Counted from the stretch's first letter, positions 1-5,163 are shown. The stretch is DNA of 5,163 bases from Actinomycetales bacterium (GCA_012514545.1 JAAZAC010000141.1:1-5163); one strand, 5' to 3'. A program made the numbers and translations. Notes: generated by a model from the letters alone, not told the origin.

Positions 1-443
1 CCCTGCTGAGCCAGGGGATCTGCGACACGATCCGCGTCTCCCTCTCGGCGCCGCCCGTCGAGGAGGTCAAGGTCGGGATCCAGATCCTGCAGTCGCTCAA
101 CCTGCGCCCGCGCAAGCTCGAGATCGTGTCCTGCCCGTCGTGCGGCCGCGCCCAGGTGGACGTCTACTCGCTGGCCGAGCGGGTCACCGCCGGGCTCGAG
201 GGGCTGTCCGTGCCGTTGCGCGTGGCCGTCATGGGCTGCGTGGTCAACGGCCCGGGGGAGGCGCGCGAGGCCGACCTCGGTGTGGCGTCCGGCAACGGCA
301 AGGGCCAGATCTTCGTGCGCGGCCAGGTGATCAAGACGGTGCCCGAGTCGCAGATCGTGGAGACGCTGCTCGAGGAGGCCATGCGCCTCGCCGAGGAGAT
401 GGAGCCCGTCGAGGGCGGCGAGCCGGTGGTCTCCGTCACCTGA
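1..443 (+). CDS. ispG: 4-hydroxy-3-methylbut-2-enyl diphosphate synthase (IspG/GcpE), C-terminal part
   Basis: This enzyme converts the cyclic diphosphate MEcPP to HMBPP by reductive ring opening, the penultimate step of the MEP isoprenoid pathway, in the cytoplasm. The reading frame enters the window at base 3, and 146 codons are visible before the TGA at 441-443, so the TIM-barrel N-terminal part is outside. The visible part is the iron-sulfur domain. The 4Fe-4S ligands are all present: CPSC (Cys codons 132-134 and 141-143), the Cys of MGCVVNGPGE (237-239), and the Glu of the same motif (258-260). The spacing of 3, 32 and 7 residues equals that of E. coli Cys270, Cys273, Cys305 and Glu312. 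The opening residues, LLSQGICDTIRVSLSAPP, are also typical of IspG. A GTG at 126 is an internal codon, not a start. In actinobacteria dxr and rseP usually lie upstream, but that is outside this window. Confidence 0.97.
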   Translation, partial: LLSQGICDTIRVSLSAPPVEEVKVGIQILQSLNLRPRKLEIVSCPSCGRAQVDVYSLAERVTAGLEGLSVPLRVAVMGCVVNGPGEAREADLGVASGNGKGQIFVRGQVIKTVPESQIVETLLEEAMRLAEEMEPVEGGEPVVSVT

Positions 444-448
444 CCTCA

Positions 449-462
449 CCCGGTCCGCCGGG
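449..462 (+). terminator. small GC hairpin after ispG, weak terminator candidate
   Basis: CCCGG (449-453) and CCGGG (458-462) can form a 5-bp stem with a TCCG loop, starting 6 nt after the ispG stop. There is no T tract, and short GC stems arise easily by chance in DNA this rich in G and C. It could attenuate transcription between ispG and the acetyltransferase or mean nothing. Confidence 0.2.
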
Positions 463-485
463 GGCCGCGCCGGGGAGCGCTGGGG

Positions 486-491
486 CACAAT
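486..491 (+). promoter_or_regulatory. -10-like hexamer before the acetyltransferase (possible leaderless start)
   Basis: CACAAT matches four of six bases of TATAAT and ends 6 nt before the ATG at 498, which would place the transcription start on or next to the start codon. No convincing -35 is seen at the expected distance; the bases there are all G and C. No Shine-Dalgarno sequence lies at 5-10 nt from the ATG; the nearest G-rich runs, at 472-477 and 482-485, are too far upstream. It stands out as the only A/T-rich patch in the 54-bp gap. Confidence 0.35.
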
Positions 492-497
492 CGCGCC

Positions 498-1367
498 ATG
501 GGCCGGTGGCGCAGCGCGGCGACGCGCACCGTGGTCGACGACGTCGACCTCTACGACGCCGCGGCCCTGTGCGCGCAGGACCCGGTCGCGACGGTGCTCG
601 CGGCGACGCGCATCGAGGCCGCGATCGCGGCCGGCGCGGACCGCGCCGCCGCGACGATCTGGGGGATGCGGCGCGGGGGCTCGCTGGACGCGCTGTGCTG
701 GGCGGGCGCCAACCTCGTGCCGGTGTGCGACCCCGACGACGCCGAGGCGCTGGACGCCTTCGCGGACGCCGCCCGCCGCCAGGGGCGGCGCTGCTCGTCG
801 ATCGTGGGCGAGGCGCGCTGCGTGCTGGAGCTGTGGCGGCGGCTGGAGGACGCGTGGGGCCCCGCGCGCGACGTGCGGGCGGACCAGCCGTCGCTCGTCA
901 TCGACCACCCCGGGCTCGTGGCGCCCGACCCGGCGGTCCGCGTCGCCCGGCCGGACGAGCTGCCGCTGCTGCTGCCGGCGTCGGTGAGCATGTTCATCGA
1001 GGAGGTCGGGTACTCGCCGCTCACGGGGAGCCCGGGCGCCTACGAGGCGCGCGTGCGCGCGCTGCTCGACGAGGGCCGCACGTTCGTGCGCATCGAGGAC
1101 GGCCCGGACGGGCCCGAGGTCGTCTTCAAGGCCGACCTCGGGGCGGTGAGCGCCCAGGTCGCGCAGGTGCAGGGCGTCTGGGTGACCCCGCGGCTGCGGG
1201 GCCGGCGGATCTCGGAGCACGGGATGGCCGCCGTCGTGCAACAGACGCTCGGCCGCGTCGCCCCGCTCGTCTCGCTCTACGTCAACGCCTACAACGCGCC
1301 CGCCCTCGCGTGCTACCGGCGCGTGGGGTTCCGGCAGGTCGGCACGTACGCGACGGTGCTGTTCTGA
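498..1367 (+). CDS. DUF4081 + GNAT family N-acetyltransferase
   Basis: A 289-residue cytoplasmic protein with two parts. Residues about 11-135 match the actinobacterial DUF4081 domain, with the hallmarks DPVATVLAATRIE (28-40) and ALCWAGANLVPV (65-76). Residues about 145-289 form a GNAT acetyltransferase fold with MFIEEVGYSP (165-174), the acetyl-CoA loop region VWVTPRLRGRRIS (227-239), and a C-terminal NAPALACYRRVGF (266-278), the usual Asn/Tyr/Gly-Phe end of the fold. The family transfers an acyl group from acyl-CoA; the substrate here is unknown. The pyrophosphate loop reads R232-x-x-G235-R-R237, whereas the consensus ends in Gly or Ala. The ATG at 498 gives the usual family N-terminus. The gene starts 54 nt after ispG; I recall the same pair in Mycobacterium tuberculosis (gcpE followed by Rv2867c). 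Linkage to ispG is conserved, but a role in isoprenoid metabolism is not shown. Confidence 0.92.
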   Translation: MGRWRSAATRTVVDDVDLYDAAALCAQDPVATVLAATRIEAAIAAGADRAAATIWGMRRGGSLDALCWAGANLVPVCDPDDAEALDAFADAARRQGRRCSSIVGEARCVLELWRRLEDAWGPARDVRADQPSLVIDHPGLVAPDPAVRVARPDELPLLLPASVSMFIEEVGYSPLTGSPGAYEARVRALLDEGRTFVRIEDGPDGPEVVFKADLGAVSAQVAQVQGVWVTPRLRGRRISEHGMAAVVQQTLGRVAPLVSLYVNAYNAPALACYRRVGFRQVGTYATVLF

Positions 1368-1395
1368 CGGCGCTCTCCTGAGGGGACCGGGCCGT
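1367..1395. terminator. possible hairpin between convergent acetyltransferase and glycosylase genes
   Basis: The 33-bp gap between the two stop codons can fold as an outer stem ACGGC (1367-1371) with GCCGT (1391-1395) and an inner stem TCTCC (1374-1378) with GGGGA (1382-1386) around a TGA loop, with an internal loop between them. The location between converging genes suits a two-way terminator. The stem is interrupted, includes a G-T pair and has no T tract, so this is tentative. Confidence 0.25.
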
Positions 1396-1400
1396 GCCGG

Positions 1401-2261
1401 CTACTTGAGCAGGCGGGACAGGCGGCGGTCGGCGAGGGGCTTGCCGCCGGTCTGGCACGTCGCGCAGTACTGCAGCGCGGAGTCGGCGAACGAGACCTCG
1501 CGCACGACGTCGCCGCACACCGGGCACGCCTCGCCCGCGCGGCCGTGCACGCGCATGCCGCGGCGCTTGGCGTCCTTGAGCTCCGCCGCCGGGCGGCCCG
1601 ACGCCGCCTCCAGGGCCTCCGTGAGCACCGCGCGGATCGTCGCGTGGAGGCGGGCGAGGTCGTCGTCGGACAGCTTGCCCGTGAGCGCGAACGGGCTCAT
1701 GCGGGCCGCGTGCAGGATCTCGTCGGAGTACGCGTTCCCGATGCCCGCGATGACGCCCTGGTCGCGGAGCAGGCCCTTGACCTGCTGGTTCCGGGCGCGG
1801 GCGAGCTCGGTGAACCGCTCCACGGTGAACTCCTCGCCCAGCGGCTCGACCCCGAGGGAGGCCACGAGCGGCACCTCGCGCGCGTCGTGCACGACGTGCA
1901 CCGCGAGTCGCTTGCGTGTGCCCTGCTCGGTGAGGTCGAAGCCCGACCCGTCGTCGAGCGCGACGCGCAGCGCCAGCGGGGACCGGCCGGGCCGGACGGG
2001 GGTGGCGGGGACGGCGTCGTACCAGCGCAGCCAGCCCGCGCGCGCGAGGTGCCACACGAGGTGCGGGCCGTCCGTCGTCAGGTCGAGCCACTTGCCGTGC
2101 CGGGCCACGCCGGTGACCGGCCTGCCCACGAGGTCCGCCGGGGCGGGGGAGAACGTCTTCAGGGCGCTGACGTTCGCCACGGCGACCGACCGGACCGTGC
2201 GGCCGGCCGTGCGCTCGGCGAGGAAGCGGGCGAGGGACTCGACCTCGGGCAGCTCGGGCAC
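1401..2261 (-). CDS. Fpg/Nei-family DNA glycosylase / AP lyase, divergent actinobacterial subtype
   Basis: This family excises oxidised bases and cuts the abasic site in base excision repair. The start is the GTG at 2259-2261, because it puts the catalytic proline at residue 2 (PELPEVE, 2-8) as the family requires; upstream in-frame codons do not resemble the family. The product is 286 residues, close to the usual 270-290. Visible features are Pro2, Glu3, Lys57 in RHGKWLDL, the helix-two-turn-helix stretch GVIAGIGNAYSDEILH (169-184) with Asn176, and a zinc finger with Cys246, Cys249, Cys266 and Cys269. The finger hairpin has Ser261 five residues before Cys266, where E. coli Fpg and Nei have the DNA-contacting Arg. 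The HLGMSG segment of E. coli Fpg is HLARAG here, with Arg74 for the void-filling Met. The chain continues 17 residues past the last Cys, ending ADRRLSRLLK. The family is certain; the lesion specificity is not, so no symbol is given. It is divergent from proS. Confidence 0.94.
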   Translation of the reverse strand: MPELPEVESLARFLAERTAGRTVRSVAVANVSALKTFSPAPADLVGRPVTGVARHGKWLDLTTDGPHLVWHLARAGWLRWYDAVPATPVRPGRSPLALRVALDDGSGFDLTEQGTRKRLAVHVVHDAREVPLVASLGVEPLGEEFTVERFTELARARNQQVKGLLRDQGVIAGIGNAYSDEILHAARMSPFALTGKLSDDDLARLHATIRAVLTEALEAASGRPAAELKDAKRRGMRVHGRAGEACPVCGDVVREVSFADSALQYCATCQTGGKPLADRRLSRLLK

Positions 2262-2267
2262 GGGCCC

Positions 2268-2273
2268 ATCGTG
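2268..2273 (-). promoter_or_regulatory. weak -10-like hexamer before the glycosylase
   Basis: On the minus strand CACGAT ends 6 nt before the GTG start at 2261, the same spacing as the hexamer before the acetyltransferase. It matches TATAAT at only three positions (A2, A5, T6), and no -35 is clear. No strong Shine-Dalgarno sequence precedes the GTG; the bases just upstream read GATGGGCCC. Confidence 0.2.
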
Positions 2274-2316
2274 CCCGTCGCCGCCGACGCCGGACACCCC
2301 CGCCCACCTCCGCGGT

Positions 2317-2345
2317 CCGACCCCGCCCCGGCCCGCCGCTACGCT
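2317..2345 (+). promoter_or_regulatory. predicted proS promoter, leaderless type
   Basis: TACGCT (2340-2345) fits the actinobacterial TANNNT -10 pattern. CCGACC (2317-2322), with the central GAC of TTGACA, lies 17 bp upstream of it, the optimal spacer. The -10 ends 7 nt before the ATG at 2353, so transcription is expected to begin at or next to the start codon. The preceding 30 nt contain no purine-rich Shine-Dalgarno sequence. The site lies in the 91-bp gap (2262-2352) shared with the divergent glycosylase gene. Confidence 0.5.
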
Positions 2346-2352
2346 GACGCCC

Positions 2353-4176
2353 ATGCTCTGGCGGATGTCGACCCTGTTCGTGCGCACCCTCCGCGAGGAC
2401 CCGGCCGACGCCGAGGTCCCCAGCCACAAGCTCCTCGTGCGGGCCGGCTACATCCGCCGGACCGCGCCCGGCATCTACACGTGGCTGCCGCTCGGGCTGC
2501 GCGTGCTCGCCAAGGTCGAGCAGGTCATCCGCGAGGAGATGGACGCGATCGGCGCGCAGGAGGTGCACTTCCCGGCGCTGCTGCCGCGCGAGCCCTACGA
2601 GGCGACGAACCGCTGGACCGAGTACGGGCCGAACCTCTTCCGCCTCAAGGACCGCAAGGAGGCCGACTACCTCCTCGCGCCCACGCACGAGGAGATGTTC
2701 ACGCTCCTGGTCAAGGACCTGTGCTCGAGCTACAAGGACCTGCCGCTCGCGCTCTACCAGATCCAGACGAAGTACCGGGACGAGGCCCGCCCGCGCGCCG
2801 GCCTGCTGCGCGGCCGTGAGTTCGTCATGAAGGACGCCTACTCGTTCGACGTCGACGACGCCGGGCTCGAGGCCTCCTACCAGCGCCAGCGCGAGGCCTA
2901 CCAGCGGATCTTCGCCCGGCTCGGCCTCGACTACGTCGTCGTCGCGGCCATGTCGGGCGCGATGGGCGGCTCGCGCAGCGAGGAGTTCCTCACGCCGACG
3001 CCGATCGGCGAGGACACGTTCGTCCGCTCCCCGGGCGGGTACGCGGCGAACGTCGAGGCCGTGACCACGCCGGCGCCCGACCCGATCCCGTACGACGACG
3101 CCCCCGCGGCGCACGTCGAGGACACCCCGGACACCCCGACGATCGAGTCGCTGGTCGCCCTCGCGAACGAGCGCTACCCGCGCGCGGACCGGCCGTGGAC
3201 CGCGGCGGACACCCTGAAGAACGTCGTGCTCGCGCTCGACCACCCGGACGGCACGCGCGAGGTGGTCGTCGTCGGGCTGCCGGGCGACCGCGAGGTGGAC
3301 CTCAAGCGCGCGGAGGCGTCCTTCGCGCCCGCCGAGGTCGCGCCCGCGACCGACGCCGACTTCGCGGCGCACCCCGAGCTCGTGCGCGGCTACATCGGGC
3401 CGGCCGTCGTCGGCGCCGCGAACACGGGCCGCGAGGACGCCGTGCGCTACCTGCTCGACCCGCGCGTCGTCGCCGGCACCCGCTGGATCACCGGCGCGAA
3501 CGTCGAGGGCAAGCACGTCTTCGACCTCGTCGCCGGGCGGGACTTCACCGGTGACGGCACCGTCGAGGTCGCCGAGGTGCGCGCGGGCGACCCGGCCCCC
3601 GACGGCTCGGGCCCGCTCGAGCTGGCCCGCGGCATCGAGATGGGCCACATCTTCGCCCTGGGCCGCAAGTACTCCGAGGCGCTCGGCCTCAAGGTGCTCG
3701 ACGAGAACGGCAAGGCCGTCACCGTGACGATGGGCTCGTACGGCATCGGCGTCTCGCGCGCGGTCGCGGCGCTCGCCGAGGCCAACCACGACGACGCCGG
3801 GCTGGCCTGGCCGGCGCCCGTCGCCCCGGTGCACGTGCACCTCGTCGCGACGGGCAAGGACGACGCGGTCTTCCACGCTGCGGCCGAGCTGGCCGCCGAG
3901 CTGCACGGCGCGGGCGTCGAGGTGCTCTACGACGACCGCCCGCGCGTGTCGCCCGGCGTGAAGTTCGCCGACGCCGAGCTCATCGGCGCGCCCGTGCTGG
4001 TCGTCGTCGGCCGCGGGCTCGCCGAGGGCAAGGTCGAGGTGCGGCTGCGCCGCGCGGCCGACGCCGAGGCCCTGGGCGTCGAGGTGCGCGACGGCCGGCC
4101 GGTCGCCGAGCAGGTGCCGGTGCACGACGCCGCGCACCGCGTCGAGGACCTCGTCGCCACGCTGCTCGAGCGCTGA
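2353..4176 (+). CDS. proS: prolyl-tRNA synthetase, bacterial type with editing insertion
   Basis: ProRS attaches proline to tRNA-Pro in the cytoplasm using ATP. The 607-residue product is slightly longer than the 572 of E. coli. The class II catalytic core holds PTHEEMF (110-116), motif 2 as YRDEARPRAG with Arg142 and Glu144 followed by REFVMKDAYSF (155-165), and motif 3 as GSYGIGVSR (461-469) with Arg469. Between motifs 2 and 3 sits the INS editing domain (about 265-400), which hydrolyses Ala-tRNA-Pro. It carries TLKN with Lys289, GYIGP (346-350) fitting the GxxxP motif, and GKHVF with His388; these probably correspond to E. coli Lys279, Gly331-Pro335 and His369. The anticodon-binding domain follows (about 490-600). 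The ATG at 2353 gives the normal start MLWRMSTLFVRTLRED; the frame is open much further upstream, but that part is antisense to the glycosylase and is not family sequence. The gene is convergent with the lipoprotein gene, with 7 nt between the stop codons. Confidence 0.98.
   Translation: MLWRMSTLFVRTLREDPADAEVPSHKLLVRAGYIRRTAPGIYTWLPLGLRVLAKVEQVIREEMDAIGAQEVHFPALLPREPYEATNRWTEYGPNLFRLKDRKEADYLLAPTHEEMFTLLVKDLCSSYKDLPLALYQIQTKYRDEARPRAGLLRGREFVMKDAYSFDVDDAGLEASYQRQREAYQRIFARLGLDYVVVAAMSGAMGGSRSEEFLTPTPIGEDTFVRSPGGYAANVEAVTTPAPDPIPYDDAPAAHVEDTPDTPTIESLVALANERYPRADRPWTAADTLKNVVLALDHPDGTREVVVVGLPGDREVDLKRAEASFAPAEVAPATDADFAAHPELVRGYIGPAVVGAANTGREDAVRYLLDPRVVAGTRWITGANVEGKHVFDLVAGRDFTGDGTVEVAEVRAGDPAPDGSGPLELARGIEMGHIFALGRKYSEALGLKVLDENGKAVTVTMGSYGIGVSRAVAALAEANHDDAGLAWPAPVAPVHVHLVATGKDDAVFHAAAELAAELHGAGVEVLYDDRPRVSPGVKFADAELIGAPVLVVVGRGLAEGKVEVRLRRAADAEALGVEVRDGRPVAEQVPVHDAAHRVEDLVATLLER
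3121..3138 (+). repeat. two tandem copies of GACACCCCG within proS
   Basis: Two perfect 9-bp copies encode DTPDTP (residues 257-262), in the linker between the catalytic core and the editing insertion. The repeat keeps the frame and probably reflects local slippage in a tolerant linker. Confidence 0.6.
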
Positions 4177-4202
4177 GCTCCGCTCAGGCGCGCTCGGGCA
4201 GC
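4161..4202. terminator. imperfect inverted repeat covering both stop codons, probable bidirectional terminator
   Basis: Bases 4161-4178 pair with 4182-4202 around a 3-nt loop (TCC). The stem has 18 pairs, interrupted by one 3-nt bulge (4187-4189) and one non-Watson-Crick position (4166 with 4197). The inner part, TGAGC/GCTCA, contains the proS stop (4174-4176) and the complement of the lipoprotein stop (4184-4186). There is no T tract on either side, so it would be a GC-rich hairpin terminator without a U tail, a type proposed for actinobacteria. The symmetry partly comes from both proteins ending with codons for Leu-x-Glu-Arg. Confidence 0.5.
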
Positions 4203-5163
4203 CCCGGGAAGGCCGGGACCGGCGCGCCCGCGGCCACCGCGCGCCGCACCTGCTCGGCGACCGCGTCGAGCAGGGGGCCGCGCTCGCCCGGGGCGGCGTC
4301 GGCCACGAGCGTCGCGTAGACGACGGCGAGGTCGGCCTCGAGGCCCTCCGCCACGGCGACGGCGGCCTCCGGCGTCACGGTCGCGCCGGTGAGCTCGGCG
4401 GGGAGCCCGTACGCGCTCGCGCGCGGGTCGTCGGCGGTGCCCGCGAGCCCGGCGGCCTCGGCCCACGCCTGCGCGCGCTCGCGGTGCAGGACGGCACGCT
4501 CGGCCGCCGCGGTGCGCGCCGGCTCCGCCGACCGGGCCGCGACGACCTCCCAGACCATCCCCAGCGCGTCCTCCGACTGCACGACGGCGGCCGCGGCGTC
4601 GGGCGCGAGGCCCGCCGGGAGCTGCTCGGGCACGGTGAGCTCGCGGGGCTGGCGGCTCCCACCGGTCGCCGCGGCGAGCTGCTCGGCGAGGAGCCCGCGG
4701 CTGACGGCCACCGCGGCGAGGAGGCGGGCCAGGTCGCCGTCGGCGACGGCGTCGGCGTCGCGCGCGGCGGCGGCCGCGGCCTCGTCGAGGCGGGCGAGCA
4801 CCGCGGCGGCGTCCGGTGTCGGCGGCGGGGTGGCCGGCGCCGACGGGCCTGCGGGGGACGGGGAGGGGGACGGGGCGGGGGACGGGGCGGGCGAGGCGCC
4901 GTCGGGGAACATCTCGTAGACCCCGCCGAGGGCCGTCGCGTGGGCCTGGGACGCCTCGGCGACACCCACGAGCACGGCCGCGAGCTCGACGGGCTCGCCC
5001 TCGGCGGCCGCGGTGGCGAGCTCGGCGAGCGCCACGGCGTCGCGCGCCGTCGCGTCCCGCACGAGCTCGACGGCGTCCGGCGTCGGCGTGGGCGGCGGCG
5101 GGGTCTCCAGGCGCAGCCCGCAGCCGCCCGTGGCGGCCACCGCGGCGGCCAGCAGCAGGGACG
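4184..5163 (-). CDS. DUF4439 (ferritin-like) lipoprotein, N-terminus cut by window end
   Basis: The frame is open to the window edge, so the true start lies beyond 5163. The first visible residues, SLLLAAAVAATGGC, are the end of a lipoprotein signal peptide, with the likely lipidated Cys at 5120-5122; the GTG at 5138-5140 lies inside this signal and is not the start. Numbering that GTG as residue 1, the chain has a Pro/Thr linker (13-21), a helical segment (22-73), a Pro/Ser/Ala linker (83-109), a second helical segment (110-161), and a DUF4439 domain (about 180-318). DUF4439 hallmarks are the helix around LHRERAQAW (218-226), the SAYGLP segment (242-247), LEADLAVVYATL (268-279) and the FPGLPERA tail. 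The protein should sit on the outer face of the membrane. Its function is unknown. Few carboxylates occupy ferritin-like metal positions, so metal binding is doubtful. I recall a DUF4439 gene next to proS in M. tuberculosis (Rv2844) as well. Confidence 0.87.
   Translation of the reverse strand, partial: SLLLAAAVAATGGCGLRLETPPPPTPTPDAVELVRDATARDAVALAELATAAAEGEPVELAAVLVGVAEASQAHATALGGVYEMFPDGASPAPSPAPSPSPSPAGPSAPATPPPTPDAAAVLARLDEAAAAAARDADAVADGDLARLLAAVAVSRGLLAEQLAAATGGSRQPRELTVPEQLPAGLAPDAAAAVVQSEDALGMVWEVVAARSAEPARTAAAERAVLHRERAQAWAEAAGLAGTADDPRASAYGLPAELTGATVTPEAAVAVAEGLEADLAVVYATLVADAAPGERGPLLDAVAEQVRRAVAAGAPVPAFPGLPERA
4658..4822 (-). repeat. second of two similar 55-residue segments in the DUF4439 lipoprotein
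   Basis: Residues 107-161 (counted from the GTG at 5140) begin PTPDA, have LAAV at offset 34 and end in GG at offset 54, exactly as residues 19-73 do. Identity outside these points is modest and alanine-rich, so this may be an old duplication of a helical hairpin or coincidence. Confidence 0.3.
4853..4891 (+). repeat. three 12-bp tandem repeats forming seven G runs (G-quadruplex motif)
   Basis: Copies GGGGGACGGGGA (4853-4864), GGGGGACGGGGC (4865-4876) and GGGGGACGGGGC (4877-4888) are followed by GGG. The G runs are 5, 4, 5, 4, 5, 4 and 3 long and separated by only 1-2 nt, which meets the usual G-quadruplex pattern several times over. On the minus strand each unit is four codons (Ala-Pro-Ser-Pro, Ala-Pro-Ser-Pro, Ser-Pro-Ser-Pro), making the linker of the lipoprotein. 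The G-rich strand is the template strand of that gene. Confidence 0.85.
4922..5086 (-). repeat. first of two similar 55-residue segments in the DUF4439 lipoprotein
   Basis: Residues 19-73 begin PTPDA, contain LAAV at offset 34 and end in GG. The segment lies just after the lipidated Cys and a Pro/Thr spacer. It pairs with residues 107-161; the two are equal in length and separated by the Pro/Ser/Ala linker. Confidence 0.3.
5120..5163 (-). other. lipoprotein signal peptide end and lipobox (partial)
   Basis: The visible part is Leu/Ala-rich and hydrophobic and ends A-T-G-G-C. The lipobox has Thr at -3 instead of the usual Leu, with Gly at -2 and Gly at -1, so it is weaker than the consensus, though a GGCG-type junction is common in GC-rich actinobacteria. 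The positively charged start of the signal is outside the window. Confidence 0.7.

Noticed and set aside
140..1381. A 413-codon plus-strand open frame across ispG and the acetyltransferase
   Set aside because: Its product is Arg/Ala/Gly-rich, and it runs in a different frame through two genes with clear family motifs.
1405..2352. A 316-residue N-terminal extension of proS upstream of the ATG at 2353
   Set aside because: The frame is open, but it is antisense to the glycosylase gene and unlike any synthetase domain. ProRS starts with the MLWRMSTLF segment at 2353.
2262..2352. A T-box or other riboswitch controlling proS
   Set aside because: The gap is only 91 bp, shows no T-box or specifier structure, and the promoter appears to leave no leader.
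2262..2429. A longer glycosylase start at 2429
   Set aside because: The catalytic proline must be the second residue, which fixes the start at the GTG at 2259-2261; the extra stretch overlaps the proS start.
1282..4137. A 951-codon open frame on the minus strand across the glycosylase and proS
   Set aside because: It is antisense to proS and overlaps three well-recognised genes, its composition is Arg/Gly/Ala/Val-rich, and it resembles no family. Such frames are expected opposite GC-rich genes that lack A/T at third positions.
4375..4965. Pro/Arg/Ser-rich open frames on both strands over the lipoprotein gene (minus 4375-4965, plus 4389-4919)
   Set aside because: They are low-complexity shadows of the lipoprotein frame, which alone has a lipoprotein signal and a recognisable DUF4439 end.
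1..5163. tRNA or rRNA genes, CRISPR arrays, insertion sequences, attachment sites, or a defence or biosynthetic system
   Set aside because: No cloverleaf, spaced-repeat array, transposase motif or terminal repeat was found by eye. All stretches over 300 bases are covered by genes with clear family assignments, and composition is even throughout.

Overview
The window is about 5.2 kb of very GC-rich DNA with almost exclusively G/C third codon positions. It comes from a high-GC actinobacterium; protein details and gene order suggest Micrococcales, perhaps a Cellulomonas relative, but the genus is an inference. Coding density is high and there is no sign of mobile DNA, CRISPR, tRNA or rRNA.

Layout: (1) 1-443, plus strand, is the 3' end of ispG, the iron-sulfur enzyme of the MEP isoprenoid pathway. 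(2) 498-1367, plus strand, is a two-domain GNAT acetyltransferase of the DUF4081+GNAT type, which often follows ispG in actinobacteria. (3) 1401-2261, minus strand and convergent with the acetyltransferase, is an Fpg/Nei-family DNA glycosylase of a divergent actinobacterial subtype. (4) A 91-bp divergent intergenic region precedes proS. (5) 2353-4176, plus strand, is proS, a bacterial-type prolyl-tRNA synthetase with the inserted editing domain. (6) 4184 to the window end, minus strand, is a lipoprotein ending in a DUF4439 (ferritin-like) domain; its first residues lie beyond the window. From memory, proS next to a DUF4439 gene, followed by rimP-nusA-infB, is a common actinobacterial arrangement.

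The genes do not form one pathway. They cover isoprenoid synthesis, an unassigned acyl-transfer activity, base excision repair, tRNA charging and a cell-surface protein of unknown function. Expression signals are sparse but suggestive. The starts of the acetyltransferase and proS lack a Shine-Dalgarno sequence and carry -10-like hexamers 6-7 nt upstream, which fits leaderless transcripts. The 7-nt gap between the proS and lipoprotein stop codons sits inside a long imperfect hairpin that could terminate transcription from both sides.

I do not see an undescribed multi-gene system here; this is an ordinary housekeeping region. The points worth a second look are the shared-tail hairpin at 4161-4202, the missing zinc-finger arginine in the glycosylase, the G-run repeat and internal duplication in the lipoprotein, and an arginine in the acetyl-CoA loop of the GNAT protein.
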